Shown piece by piece: positions 33,633 through 42,906 of a stretch of 64,000 nt of DNA. A program made the translations under genes and the position numbers. This DNA is from Actinoplanes oblitus. GTDB lineage: Bacteria; Actinomycetota; Actinomycetes; Mycobacteriales; Micromonosporaceae. A model generated the notes under the pieces. It was not told the origin of the DNA and did not search any database. It saw nothing but the letters and a program-made list of their open reading frames with translations. The stretch is taken from contig NZ_CP126980.1 in assembly GCF_030252345.1 (NCBI RefSeq), positions 7,145,501-7,209,500 on the forward strand. Reading direction: 5' to 3'. The first letter of the stretch is position 1; each line of letters opens with the position of its first letter.

Positions 33633-34934
33633 TCAGGACCGGTGCTGCTCGGCGACGAACGCCGCGAGCCGGTCCAGGCCCAGCTCGATCTGGGCCGGGC
33701 TGAGGTGGCTGAAGGAGAGCCGGATCGTCGGCCGCGGCCGGCCGTCGCCGTGGAAGTGGTGCATCGGCATCCACAGCACGTCGTGCGCGCGCGCCGAGTG
33801 CCGGAGCTGGTCGTCGCCGGCCGGGAACGGCACGGTGAGGGTGAGGAAGAAGCCGCCGTCGGGCCGGTTCCAGGTGACCGCCGGCTCGCTGCCCGGCGGG
33901 AAGCGCCGCTCCAGCCCGGCCAGCAACTGGGCGAGGTTCGCCTGGTAGATCCGCCGTTCCCGGGCGGTGGCGGCGCGCAGGCTGCCGTCGTGGGCGAGCA
34001 GCCGCCCACCGATCACCGCCTGCGCCAGCGGCGGGGTGTTCACGGTGAGCATGCTCTTCAGCTTCGCGATCTCGTCGGCCAGCAGCGTCGCCGTGCCGTC
34101 CGGCGCGCCCACCGTCTGGTCGGCCACCACGTAGCCGACCCGAGTACCGGGCATGCAGGTCTTGGCGAACGTGCCCAGGTAGACCACCCGCCGGTCGGTG
34201 TCCAGCGCCTTGAGCGTCGGTGGCTGTTCCCGGTCGCCGTGGAACAGCCCGTACGGGTTGTCCTCCAGCAGCAGGACGTCGTGCTCGGCGCTGACCTCGA
34301 GCAGGTCGCGCCGGTCGGCGAGGCCGAGGCTGGCCCCGGACGGGTTGGCGAAGTCCGCCATCACGTAGACCGCCCGCGGGCGCAGCCCGGCCGCCCGGGC
34401 CTGCTCGATGGCGGTCACCAGCCGGTCCGGCCGGAGCGCGCCGGCCGTGCCGTCGACCGGGACGAGCGGCATGTCCGCCAGGTGCGCGGCGCCGGCCATC
34501 CCCACGTAGCTCGGCATCACCGCGAGCACCGCGTCCCGGTCGGTCCGGCGCAGCGCGCGCAGGGTCAGGTAGAGGGCCTCCTGGCAGCCGACGGTGACGA
34601 CGATCGCTTCCGGGTCGACGCTGATCTTCTCGTCCACCGCGAGGTTCCGCGCCACCAGGTCGTTGATGATGCCCTTGGTCCGCCCGTACTGCATCAGGTG
34701 GCTGGTGACCCGGCGCTCGTCACCGCCGAACCGGGCCCGCACGTGGTCGCGGTAGACGTCCAGGTAGCGGTGCACGTCGTCGAGATCGAAATAGCCCTCG
34801 TACGGCCGGCCGGCGGCGAACGAGACGGCGTCCGGGTACTCCTGGGCGATCTCGTTGAGGAAGTTCATCGACTCCGCGATGGGCGCGGTCACCAGGTCGT
34901 TCAGCTCGTCGATCGGGATGTCGGCACCGGTCAT
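33633..34934 (-). CDS. HpgT/Pgat-type PLP aminotransferase for phenylglycine
   Basis: A 433-residue fold-type I aminotransferase (class I/II). The PLP lysine lies in GTFAKTCMPG near residue 250, with DNPYGLF near 225 and the NPSG motif near 195. In Dpg/Hpg pathways HpgT transaminates arylglyoxylates to the arylglycine. Placed directly before dpgA, it most likely turns 3,5-dihydroxyphenylglyoxylate into Dpg. There are no HmaS or Hmo homologues in the window, so 4-hydroxyphenylglycine is probably not made here. The ATG overlaps the MbtH stop (ATGA). Confidence 0.9.
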   Translation of the reverse strand: MTGADIPIDELNDLVTAPIAESMNFLNEIAQEYPDAVSFAAGRPYEGYFDLDDVHRYLDVYRDHVRARFGGDERRVTSHLMQYGRTKGIINDLVARNLAVDEKISVDPEAIVVTVGCQEALYLTLRALRRTDRDAVLAVMPSYVGMAGAAHLADMPLVPVDGTAGALRPDRLVTAIEQARAAGLRPRAVYVMADFANPSGASLGLADRRDLLEVSAEHDVLLLEDNPYGLFHGDREQPPTLKALDTDRRVVYLGTFAKTCMPGTRVGYVVADQTVGAPDGTATLLADEIAKLKSMLTVNTPPLAQAVIGGRLLAHDGSLRAATARERRIYQANLAQLLAGLERRFPPGSEPAVTWNRPDGGFFLTLTVPFPAGDDQLRHSARAHDVLWMPMHHFHGDGRPRPTIRLSFSHLSPAQIELGLDRLAAFVAEQHRS

Positions 34935-35149
34935 GACCGCATGGCGGCGATCAGGCCGGCCGGGCGCATGTCGGTCCAGTGCTCCTCGACGTAGGCCAGC
35001 GCCTCGGCGTGCCCGGCGTCGGTCAGCCGGATCTCCCAGCCGGCCGGCACGTCGATGGCGGCCGGCCAGAGCGAGTGCTGGCCCTCCTCGTTGACCAGCA
35101 CGTGGAAGCGGCCGTTCTCGTCGTCGAAGGGGTTCGTCACGTCAATCAC
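34931..35149 (-). CDS. MbtH-like protein
   Basis: A 72-residue protein with the MbtH signature: NPFDDENGRFHVLVNEEGQH, SLWP, then the Trp in VPAGW and the RPAGL ending. These proteins bind NRPS A domains and are needed for solubility or activity of many of them. It is the only one in the window, so it probably serves all A domains here. The start is GTG 35149, which overlaps the upstream gene's stop by 8 bp and gives the normal family N-terminus. Confidence 0.97.
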   Translation of the reverse strand: MIDVTNPFDDENGRFHVLVNEEGQHSLWPAAIDVPAGWEIRLTDAGHAEALAYVEEHWTDMRPAGLIAAMRS

Positions 35150-36401
35150 CTCGTTCGGATCCGGTCGCCTCGATGGGTGCCAGGCGCGGGAAGACCGGGA
35201 TGTCCCGCACCGCCTTCAGGTAGGGGGTGCCGGCGGTGTAGCCGGTGCCGAGTCGCTCCCCGAGCATCGCGATCGCGATCCGGGTGTGGGTGTTGCGCCA
35301 GCGCAGCAGGGCGGCGGCGAACTCCCGCATGGCCCGCTCGACCCGGTGCAGGCCGGCGGCGTCCAGCCGGCCGCCGGTCACCACGGCCTCGAACATGTCG
35401 TCCAGATTGGCCTGACCGGCCAGCACCAGCGTCCGGACCTCCGGGACCGACAGATAGGCGGCCGAGTCCAGCCGGTCCTGGTCCGGCATGCGGCACAGCG
35501 ACTCGAGAATCTTGTAGCTGCGCGACTGGATGGCGCTGGCGCCCTCGGTGAAGTCCCGGAACGTCTGGAACGCCTTGACCTGCATCGTGGCCAGCAGGGA
35601 GAACAGCAGCGCGGACTCCCGGAACACGTCGGTGCTGGTGCCGAGCAGGCGTTCCACCTCACCGGCCGCGCCGGCCTCCAGCGCGGCGACCGCGTCGCGC
35701 AGGTGGTCGACGAGCATGGCGAACGTCGCCTCGAACGCCTGCAGCACCCGCAGGAACAGGTACTCGTCGTGGATGACGTAGGCCGGCTGCAGGCTGAGCC
35801 GCAGGATCCGGCGGTCCCGGTCGGTGATGGCGCCGTCCACGACCGCCCAGAGCCGGCGGCCCGCCGCCACCGGGTCGGCGTCGTCGCCGAGGCCGTCGTC
35901 CAGCCCGAGCCGGCGCATCGCCGGGCGGGCCACCCGCAGCGCCAGCCGGCAGCGCTTCACCACCACGGACTGCTCGGGCCGCATCTGCGGCAGGTGCTCG
36001 CCGAGACCGTCGAGGGCGGCCAGTTCGAACCGCAGCACGTCGGCGAGCAGGTGCACGACCAGCAGGTCGCGGCGGCGCACCGGGTCACCGGCCGTGGCCG
36101 GGTCGCCGGTGCCGTGCAGGGCGAGCAGTTCCAGGGCGAGGTAGCTGCGGTAGTCGTACTCCTTGTCCCACTTGTCGAGCGCGGTCGCCAGGAAGCGACT
36201 CAGCAACCGCGCGTCCTCCGGCGCGCCGGGAAGGCCCGGGATGACGGACCGCGCCTTGTCCAGGGCGGCCAGCGTCTCCTCCGGCACGAAGTGCTTCCCG
36301 GTACGAAGAAACTCCTGATGTACCCGGTCGTAAGGAAAGTCCTGCAGGTCAGGGCGAGCCAGCCAGGGCTCGATTGCCGGTAACACGTTCCCCCCGTGCA
36401 T
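35142..36401 (-). CDS. Tryptophan 2,3-dioxygenase-like haem protein
   Basis: A 419-residue protein related to tryptophan 2,3-dioxygenase (TDO). It keeps HDEYLFLRVLQAFEATF near residue 212, which matches the TDO helix HDE(M)LF...QAYE. Near residue 375 it has WRNTHTRIAIAMLG-ERLGTGYTAG, where the His aligns with the haem-ligating His of TDO's WRYRH and the GTG(G/Y)(S/T) loop follows. It is longer than bacterial TDOs (about 280 residues), with an extra N-terminal helical region. The wider haem-dependent aromatic oxygenase family also includes tyrosine and tryptophan-derivative hydroxylases. The substrate could be Trp, giving kynurenine, or an aromatic residue such as Dpg. GTG 36386, preceded by GGGGGG, is an alternative start. 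No haem ligand is missing. Confidence 0.8.
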   Translation of the reverse strand: MHGGNVLPAIEPWLARPDLQDFPYDRVHQEFLRTGKHFVPEETLAALDKARSVIPGLPGAPEDARLLSRFLATALDKWDKEYDYRSYLALELLALHGTGDPATAGDPVRRRDLLVVHLLADVLRFELAALDGLGEHLPQMRPEQSVVVKRCRLALRVARPAMRRLGLDDGLGDDADPVAAGRRLWAVVDGAITDRDRRILRLSLQPAYVIHDEYLFLRVLQAFEATFAMLVDHLRDAVAALEAGAAGEVERLLGTSTDVFRESALLFSLLATMQVKAFQTFRDFTEGASAIQSRSYKILESLCRMPDQDRLDSAAYLSVPEVRTLVLAGQANLDDMFEAVVTGGRLDAAGLHRVERAMREFAAALLRWRNTHTRIAIAMLGERLGTGYTAGTPYLKAVRDIPVFPRLAPIEATGSERGD

Positions 36402-36411
36402 CGGTGGTGCG

Positions 36412-39400
36412 TCAGTCCGTGGTGTGCGCCCGCTCCACGAGGGCCGCGAGGCCGTCGACGGTCGGCGACCGCATCACCTCGTAGTGGTCTCCGGCGAACG
36501 ACTCCACGGCGATCCGGTCGCCGAAGAGCGCGGGCCAGCCCAGCAGCGGGTCCCGCTCGTCGGTGTTGAAGTCGTGCTTGGCCCGCAGCAGCAGGAGCGG
36601 GTAGTCGGGAGCGGCGGCGAGACGGCGGTTCTGGACGTAGTCCCGCACCGCGGCGATGTTCGCCCGGTAGACCCGGAACAGGGTCTCCAGCCGCTCCACG
36701 CCGGCGTCCTCGGTCAGCACGTTCTGCTGGTGCATGGCGGCGGTGAGCACCGCGCGCTGCTCCTCGTCGGACCGGCCGGCCAGGTCCTCCTCGGCGACCG
36801 GCAGCTGGTAGTGCGCGGCGAACCGGGCCACCACGTCGTCGTCGAGCATCCCGACGTAGTGCGGGTCGGTCGCCCGGCCGGCGATCACCTCGGCCAGCGC
36901 GGCCGGGTCCGGGGCGGCGCCGTCGACGATCGCGAGGTTGCCGACCGGGCGGCCGGCCGCGCGCAGCCGCTGCGCCAGCGCGAAGGCGAAGATGCCGCCC
37001 AGGCCCCAGCCGACGACGCTGACCGGACCGGACGGGTCGAGGGCCTCGATGTCCGCGGCGTACCGCTCGACCATCTCGTCGACGCGGGTCAACGGTGCCT
37101 GCCCGCCGTCCAGCCCCACCGACTCCAGACCGTAGACCGGGATGTCGGCGTCCAGCGCCCTGACCAGGTCGAGGTAGCCCAGCACGCTGCCGCCACCGGC
37201 GTGCACGCAGAACACCGGCGGCCGGCTGCCACCGGCGCGGATCGGGATCAGGGTCGGCGACTGCCACGAGTCCTGCTCGCGGATGGCGCGGGCCATCCCC
37301 TCGACGGTGCCGCTGTCGAACAGCACCGAGATCGGCAGGCGGTGCCCGAGCTGCCGGGAGATCTCGCCGAGCAGCTGGAGCGAGAGCAGCGAGTGGCCGC
37401 CCGACTCGAAGAAGTCGTCGGTGACCCCGAGCCGGCTCTTCTTGAGCAGCGCCTGCCAGATCTCCAGGACGCGCATCTCCAGCGAGTCACGGGGTGGGAC
37501 GTGCACGGCGCCGGCGGCCCGCTCGGCCCCGATCGCGGCGAGCGCGGCCTTGTCGATCTTGCCGTTGGCGGTCCGCGGCAGCTCGTCCACCAGCACGACG
37601 GCACGCGGCAGCATGTACTCCGGCAGCAGGTCACGGGCGTGCTCGCGGAGCGCGTCCACGGACAGCGACGACCCGTCGCCGACGACGTAGGCGGTGAGCG
37701 CCCGGTCCGGCTCGCCGACGACCGCGACCACGCACTCGCGGACGCCCCGGTGCCGGCGCAGGACGGCCTCGACCTCCTGCGGCTCCACCCGGTAGCCATT
37801 GATCTTGACCTGGTCGTCGACCCGGCCCAGGTACTCCAGCGCGCCGCCGGGCAGGCGCCGGACGGTGTCCCCGGTCCGGTACCACCGCTGCGCGGACCCG
37901 GCGACGGTGACGAACCGCTCGGCGGTCAGCGCCGGCTGATTCAGGTAGCCCCGCGCGACCTGAGGCCCGGCCACGTGCAGCTCCCCGGCGATCCACGCCG
38001 GCAGCGGCCGGCCGGCCGGGTCGAGCACCTCGGCCCGCGTCCCCGGCAGCGGCGTGCCGATCGGCACGCTCTTCGCCCGCGGGTCCACCGGCGCCCGGCC
38101 GGTCCGGAACGTGCAGACGCCGATGGTGGTCTCGGTCGGGCCGTAGTGGTTCACGACCTCGAGGTCCGGTGCCAGGGCGGCGACCCGCTCGACCAGGTCG
38201 GCCGGGCAGGCCTCGCCGCCGAGCACCAGCAGGCGGCGGGGCAGCACCCGCTCCGGGTGGTCCGCGCCGGCCAGCAGCGCGGCCAGGTGCGACGGGACGA
38301 TCTTCAGGCAGTCGATCGGGTGCGCCGCGAACCAGTCCGCCATCCGGACGGCATCGGTCGCCACCTCCATCGGCACCACCGACAACCGGCCGCCCGAGGC
38401 GAGCGCGGAGAAGACGGCGGTGTAGCCGAGGTCGGCGGCGAGCGTGCTGACGATCGCGAAGGAGCCGCCCCGGGTGCCCGGGTGGGTGCCGCCGAGCCCG
38501 CGGACGTACGCCGCGAGCGCGCCGTGGCTCACCACGACGCCCTTCGGTGTGCCGGTGCTGCCCGAGGTGAACACCACGTACGCCGGGTCGTCCGGTGCCG
38601 GCCCGGCCGTCGTGGCCGGGTCAGTGCCGGCCGGGCCGGTGCCGGCCGGGTCGTCGACCAGCACGGCCGGCACCGCGCCGGCGAGTCCGCCGGCCAGGTC
38701 CGCGTTGCTGATCGCGACGGTGGCCGCGGTGTCGGCCAGGATCGCCGCGATCCGGCCGGCCGGGGTGGTCTGGTCGATGACGGTGAACGCCGCGCCGGCC
38801 CGCCAGGCGCCGAGCATGGCGGCGACCGCGGCGGTGCCGCGCGGGAGCAGGATCGGGACCACACCGCCGGGGCCGGCGCCCCGCTCGGCGAGGCGGGCGG
38901 CCAGTGCCGCCGCCACGCGGTCCAGCTCCCGGTAGGTGAGGGTACCGCCGGCGTCCTCCACCGCCACCGCCTCGGGCGCCTCGGCCACCCGCCGAAGGAC
39001 CTGATCCAGAACGGTCACCGGGTCGTGCGCGTCCTCCGGGTCGGTGCTCAGCGCCAGATCCGCGACGGGCATCGTGGCCACGCCGCCGTCCAGGTCGTCC
39101 ACGGCGTGCGCGAGGACCGTGCGCAGCACGGAGCCGAGGGCCCGCACGTCCTCGGCCGGGAAGCGGCCGGGGTCGAAGCAGAGCTCGCCGTCCCCGCCGG
39201 CCGGGCCGGCCTGCAGGAAGCACAGCGAGAGCGCCGCTGACGGATGGCCGCCGTGCACCTCGCGCAGCGCGAACGTCACGCCGCCGGCGGTGCCCGGCGC
39301 CCCCGGCTCGACCAGGTCGAACGCCGGCACCGGGTGGATCGCGTCCGCGTCCCGGCCGGACCACCACCGGGGATCGAAGAGTTCGGCGTCCGACTCCAGC

Positions 39401-40311
39401 ACCGCCGCCGTGCCCCGGACCACGTCGACCACCTGGCGGAACGTGGTGTCCCCGGCGATCGGCACGGCCACCGGCAGCAACCGGGCCAGCGGCCCGATGG
39501 CGGACGACAGCTCGGGCAGCATCCGGCCGTTCTCCGCCACGCCGGTCAGCACGACGTCCGCGCCGCTGTACCGGTGCAGGGTGACGGTCCAGGCCGCCAG
39601 CAGCAGGTCACGCAGGCTGCAACCGAGCCGGTGCAGAGCACCCTCGACACCGGCCGGCAGCAGGTCCGGCACGGGCACCACGGCGCGGTCGGCACCACCG
39701 GCGCCGGGCAGCTCGAACGGCAGCCGCGGGACCGTCACCCCGTCCGCGATGCCGTCGAGGAAGCGGGGACGTTCGAAGCGGCCGTCGCGCATCCGCTCGT
39801 TGAGCCACTCGGCGAGGTCGGCGTACTGCAGCGACTCCTCGTCGGACGCGGCGACCGGGCCGGCGTAGGCCTCGGCGAGGCCGGCGGTGAACAGCGCCGC
39901 GCTGGCCCTGTCGAACACCCCGGCCGAGCCGCCGACCAGCAGCAGGTGCCGGTCGTCGCCGAGCCGCACCAGGCGCAGCCGCACCGGCTCGTCGGCCAGC
40001 AGCGCCTCGGCCGGCGTCCCCGGCGCGCTCGCGGCCTCGGGGCCGGCCGGTTCGATCCGGGCGTCCACCCGGTCCGCGATCGTCTGGACCGGCGCGACGT
40101 AACCGGACGGCAGGACCAGCCGGGTCCGCAGGATCTCGTGCTGAGTGAGCACGTGCCGCACGGCGGCGCCGAGGCGGGCACTGTCCAGCGGACCGGTCAG
40201 TTCGACGACGGCTGTGGTGGCGGCCACCCGGCCGTCGTTGTCCTTGGCGGTCCGCCACACCAGGTCCTGCTGTGGCGACAGGCCAAATCCCTGGATCTGG
40301 GTCTCAGTCAT
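36412..40311 (-). CDS. Short NRPS: degenerate C (interface-like)-A(Asp)-PCP-TE with Ser-less TE
   Basis: A 1299-residue protein. Residues 1-430 have the C-domain fold, but the HHxxxDG site reads GGSAGVF (127-133), so it cannot condense. A domain (about 440-950): pocket D-L-T-K-V-G-H-I-G, the classical Asp code, with the AADLGYTAVF form of motif A4. PCP: GGHSL near 970. TE (about 1010-1299): the nucleophile elbow reads GWGLGG instead of GWSxGG, so Ser is replaced by Gly at residue 1103, while the Asp (VDGA) and His (GDHYEV) remain. The SyrP-type hydroxylase gene lies 42 bp upstream. HHxxxDG-less C-like domains next to Asp A domains are known in siderophore NRPSs as 'interface' domains that dock beta-hydroxylases. 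Condensation is probably supplied by the terminal C of the giant NRPS. ATG 40311 follows GGAGA. Confidence 0.93.
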   Translation of the reverse strand: MTETQIQGFGLSPQQDLVWRTAKDNDGRVAATTAVVELTGPLDSARLGAAVRHVLTQHEILRTRLVLPSGYVAPVQTIADRVDARIEPAGPEAASAPGTPAEALLADEPVRLRLVRLGDDRHLLLVGGSAGVFDRASAALFTAGLAEAYAGPVAASDEESLQYADLAEWLNERMRDGRFERPRFLDGIADGVTVPRLPFELPGAGGADRAVVPVPDLLPAGVEGALHRLGCSLRDLLLAAWTVTLHRYSGADVVLTGVAENGRMLPELSSAIGPLARLLPVAVPIAGDTTFRQVVDVVRGTAAVLESDAELFDPRWWSGRDADAIHPVPAFDLVEPGAPGTAGGVTFALREVHGGHPSAALSLCFLQAGPAGGDGELCFDPGRFPAEDVRALGSVLRTVLAHAVDDLDGGVATMPVADLALSTDPEDAHDPVTVLDQVLRRVAEAPEAVAVEDAGGTLTYRELDRVAAALAARLAERGAGPGGVVPILLPRGTAAVAAMLGAWRAGAAFTVIDQTTPAGRIAAILADTAATVAISNADLAGGLAGAVPAVLVDDPAGTGPAGTDPATTAGPAPDDPAYVVFTSGSTGTPKGVVVSHGALAAYVRGLGGTHPGTRGGSFAIVSTLAADLGYTAVFSALASGGRLSVVPMEVATDAVRMADWFAAHPIDCLKIVPSHLAALLAGADHPERVLPRRLLVLGGEACPADLVERVAALAPDLEVVNHYGPTETTIGVCTFRTGRAPVDPRAKSVPIGTPLPGTRAEVLDPAGRPLPAWIAGELHVAGPQVARGYLNQPALTAERFVTVAGSAQRWYRTGDTVRRLPGGALEYLGRVDDQVKINGYRVEPQEVEAVLRRHRGVRECVVAVVGEPDRALTAYVVGDGSSLSVDALREHARDLLPEYMLPRAVVLVDELPRTANGKIDKAALAAIGAERAAGAVHVPPRDSLEMRVLEIWQALLKKSRLGVTDDFFESGGHSLLSLQLLGEISRQLGHRLPISVLFDSGTVEGMARAIREQDSWQSPTLIPIRAGGSRPPVFCVHAGGGSVLGYLDLVRALDADIPVYGLESVGLDGGQAPLTRVDEMVERYAADIEALDPSGPVSVVGWGLGGIFAFALAQRLRAAGRPVGNLAIVDGAAPDPAALAEVIAGRATDPHYVGMLDDDVVARFAAHYQLPVAEEDLAGRSDEEQRAVLTAAMHQQNVLTEDAGVERLETLFRVYRANIAAVRDYVQNRRLAAAPDYPLLLLRAKHDFNTDERDPLLGWPALFGDRIAVESFAGDHYEVMRSPTVDGLAALVERAHTTD

Positions 40312-40353
40312 GGAATCTCCAGCGGCTGTTTCTCGTCAGCGGAAGGGGGCCGG

Positions 40354-41406
40354 TCAGCGGCCGGAGGCGCCCGGCAGGTCGGCGGAGCCCGGTTCGGCCA
40401 TCGCCACGAGCACCTTGCGGGGCCCGGTGTAGGGCTGGCGGCCGTGCGAGACCAGGACGTTGTCGATCAGCATCACGTCGCCGTCGCGCCACGGCTCGGC
40501 CACCGTCTCCGCCTCGAAGGCGGCGTGGATGCCGGCGATGACCTCGTCCTCGATCGGGGTGCCGTCGCCGTACAGCGCGTTGCGCGGCAGGTCGAGCGGG
40601 TCCAGCGAGTCGAGCAGGGTGCCGCGTACCTCGGCCGGGAGGCTGGAGGTGTGGAACAGGTGAGCCTGGTTGAACCAGCAGGTCTCGCCGGTCACCGGGT
40701 GCCGCACCACGCCCTGCGCCACCTGCGTGGTGCGCAGCCGCCCGTCGGGCAGCCAGGTGTACTCGATGCCGGACTCCGCGCAGAACCGCTCGACCTCCGC
40801 CGGGTCCTCGGTCTCGAAGGTCTGCTGCCAGGACAGGTCCAGGCCGGCGCCGTAGTTGCGCAGGTACATCACGCCCTGCTCGGCGAACCGGTCGCGGACC
40901 TCGGCGGGGATCCGCTCGTACACCCGGCGGCTGTCCGCGACCGGGGTCGCGCCACCGGTCTCGGCGGCCCGGTGGCTCAGGAACCACAGCCGCATCGGCC
41001 AGTTGCGGGCGTACGCCAGCTCGTTGTGCTGCGGGATCGTCTGGTCCGCCGGGTACTCGGTGGACGTGTACACCTGGCGCATCTCCCGGGAGCGCGGGGT
41101 GGACCCGTACACGTAGTTCATCGCCTCCGGCGAGACCGCGAGGACGAGGCGCTCCAGCTCCTCCGCCCCGGACACGCCGAAGCCCTGGAAGAGCACGGCG
41201 CCCCGGTCGTGCAGCAGGGCCCGCAGCTGGTCGCGGTTGTCGCCCAGCCAGGTGGCGAGGTCGACGTTGGCGTCCCGGGTGGACACCACGATCGGGCGGC
41301 CGGGCTCAGCGGGGGTGTCCACCGTCACCGCGGTGGCGGCGGCCACCGCCACCGACCGGCGGCGGATCTGCCCCGGTCCGGGACGGCGCGAGAGGTTGGT
41401 CGTCAT
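40354..41406 (-). CDS. SyrP-type Fe(II)/2-oxoglutarate aspartate beta-hydroxylase
   Basis: A 350-residue TauD/TfdA-family oxygenase. The iron site is in QHNELAYARNWP near residue 155 (HxE facial triad) with the distal His in VSHGRQPYTG near residue 325. The HNE form with a following (A/S)YxRxWP is typical of SyrP, which beta-hydroxylates Asp while it is bound to an NRPS carrier protein. The next gene encodes an Asp-specific A-PCP with an interface-like domain, so beta-hydroxyaspartate is the expected product. ATG 41406 is preceded by GGAG, and the first 40 residues are a variable leader. It lies 20 bp after the MFS gene. Confidence 0.88.
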   Translation of the reverse strand: MTTNLSRRPGPGQIRRRSVAVAAATAVTVDTPAEPGRPIVVSTRDANVDLATWLGDNRDQLRALLHDRGAVLFQGFGVSGAEELERLVLAVSPEAMNYVYGSTPRSREMRQVYTSTEYPADQTIPQHNELAYARNWPMRLWFLSHRAAETGGATPVADSRRVYERIPAEVRDRFAEQGVMYLRNYGAGLDLSWQQTFETEDPAEVERFCAESGIEYTWLPDGRLRTTQVAQGVVRHPVTGETCWFNQAHLFHTSSLPAEVRGTLLDSLDPLDLPRNALYGDGTPIEDEVIAGIHAAFEAETVAEPWRDGDVMLIDNVLVSHGRQPYTGPRKVLVAMAEPGSADLPGASGR

Positions 41407-41426
41407 GGCACTCCTATCCGGGCCGG

Positions 41427-42743
41427 TCAGCCCTGACGGACCGCTTCTTCGGGAATTTCCTCGTCGCCGGGCGCGGCGCCGACCGGCGCGGCGTCCGACA
41501 GGTCCCTGATCCGGCGGATCGGCGACAGCAGGGTGAGCAGGGCCGGCACGAGCAGCGCCACACCGGCGGTGGCGACCGTGACACGGTTGCCGAAGACCTC
41601 GCCGAGGAAGCCGCCCAGCAGCGCGCCCAGCGGCATCGTCGACCACACCACGAACCGCACCGCGGCGGTGGTCCGGCCCATCAGTTCCCGCGGGGTGATC
41701 GCCTGGCGGATGGTGGACACGTTCACGTTGAACAGCGGAACGGCGACGCTGACCAGGATCGATCCGAAGGCGACGGTCGCCACGGCGGCGTACGAGGCGC
41801 CGCTCGCGGTGGCCATCAGGATGCCGCCGACGGCGCTGAGGCCGGTGGCGAACGCGAGGCCGAGGCCCAGGCCGAGCACCTTGTTGATCCGCTCGACCAG
41901 GAGCACCGCCACCAACCCGGTGGCGCTGCCGGCGAACATCACGATGGCGATCTTGGAAGAGCCCAGGTTCAGGTCCCGGGCCATGTAGATGAAGATGATC
42001 GTCACCAGGGTCTGCAGCATCAGGTTCCAACTCGCCGCGATGGAGACGATCCAGCGCAGGAACGGGCTGCCGGCCAGGAAGCGGAAGCCGGCGCGCAGGT
42101 CCGAGCGCAGCGTCGTCGGCTCGGCGCTGGGCTCCGGCTCCGGATCCTTCGACCGGATCCCGTGCAGGAACAGCGCCGAGACGGCGAACGAGACAGCGTC
42201 GACGGCCACCGCGACCGGTGCCGACACCACCTTGAGCAGCCCCGCGGCGACACCCGGTCCGACCGTCTGGGCCACCGAGTGGCTGGCCTCCAGGCGCTGG
42301 TTGGCGGGCATCAGGCTGTCCCGGTCGACGATCGAGGTCAGCACGGTCTGCGACGCGATGTCGAAGAACACGGTGCCGACACCGACGACGAACGCGACGA
42401 CCCAGAGCCACTCGACGGTGAGGACATCGAACGCCCAGGCCACCGGCACCGAGCCCATCACCACCGCGCGGACCCAGTCCGCCGTGATCAGCAGGCGCCG
42501 CTGCCGCCAGCGGTCCACCAGAACGCCGGCGACCAGGCCGAACAGCAGCATCGGCGCGGTCTCCAGGGCGTTCAGCACGCCGACCTGCCAGGTGTCGGCG
42601 TGCAGCGCCAGGATCGCGGCGAGCGGGAAGGCGATGAAGGTGACCTGGGTGCCGATGAACGAGATCGACTGGGCGATCCACAGCTTGCGATAGTCGGATC
42701 GCTCCGGAGCCCAGAACCATCGTTTCGGCGGTGACGACACCAT
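41427..42743 (-). CDS. MFS exporter (EntS/MFS_3-like)
   Basis: A 438-residue membrane protein with about 12 hydrophobic segments. Motif A is present (GLVAGVLVDRWRQRRLL near residue 75), along with TVFFDIASQT and the RQAITPRELMGR loop near residue 320. This family exports siderophores and peptide products. It is clearly paralogous to the exporter at 46801-48087 (the RQA(I/L)TP..L(M/L)GR loop and the following VW.T(M/L)PLG segment match). Within the operon it is the likely exporter or self-resistance pump for the peptide. The start is ATG 42743. Confidence 0.9.
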   Translation of the reverse strand: MVSSPPKRWFWAPERSDYRKLWIAQSISFIGTQVTFIAFPLAAILALHADTWQVGVLNALETAPMLLFGLVAGVLVDRWRQRRLLITADWVRAVVMGSVPVAWAFDVLTVEWLWVVAFVVGVGTVFFDIASQTVLTSIVDRDSLMPANQRLEASHSVAQTVGPGVAAGLLKVVSAPVAVAVDAVSFAVSALFLHGIRSKDPEPEPSAEPTTLRSDLRAGFRFLAGSPFLRWIVSIAASWNLMLQTLVTIIFIYMARDLNLGSSKIAIVMFAGSATGLVAVLLVERINKVLGLGLGLAFATGLSAVGGILMATASGASYAAVATVAFGSILVSVAVPLFNVNVSTIRQAITPRELMGRTTAAVRFVVWSTMPLGALLGGFLGEVFGNRVTVATAGVALLVPALLTLLSPIRRIRDLSDAAPVGAAPGDEEIPEEAVRQG

Positions 42744-42906
42744 TCCTCCATGCCTGTGTGGGATTGCGGTTGGCCGCGGACGTTGCCGGTGCGGGATCGC
42801 GGGAGCCCGCGGACGATGGCGACCATAGACAGCGGCGGTTATCCGCCGGTTACGCGCGCCGAGCGATGCGTATATCGAGCGATCACACGCCGTGGTCTGC
42901 CGACGG

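Noticed and set aside
36424..39240. 938-codon plus-strand open frame opposite the short NRPS
   Set aside because: Same antisense effect; no recognisable family.
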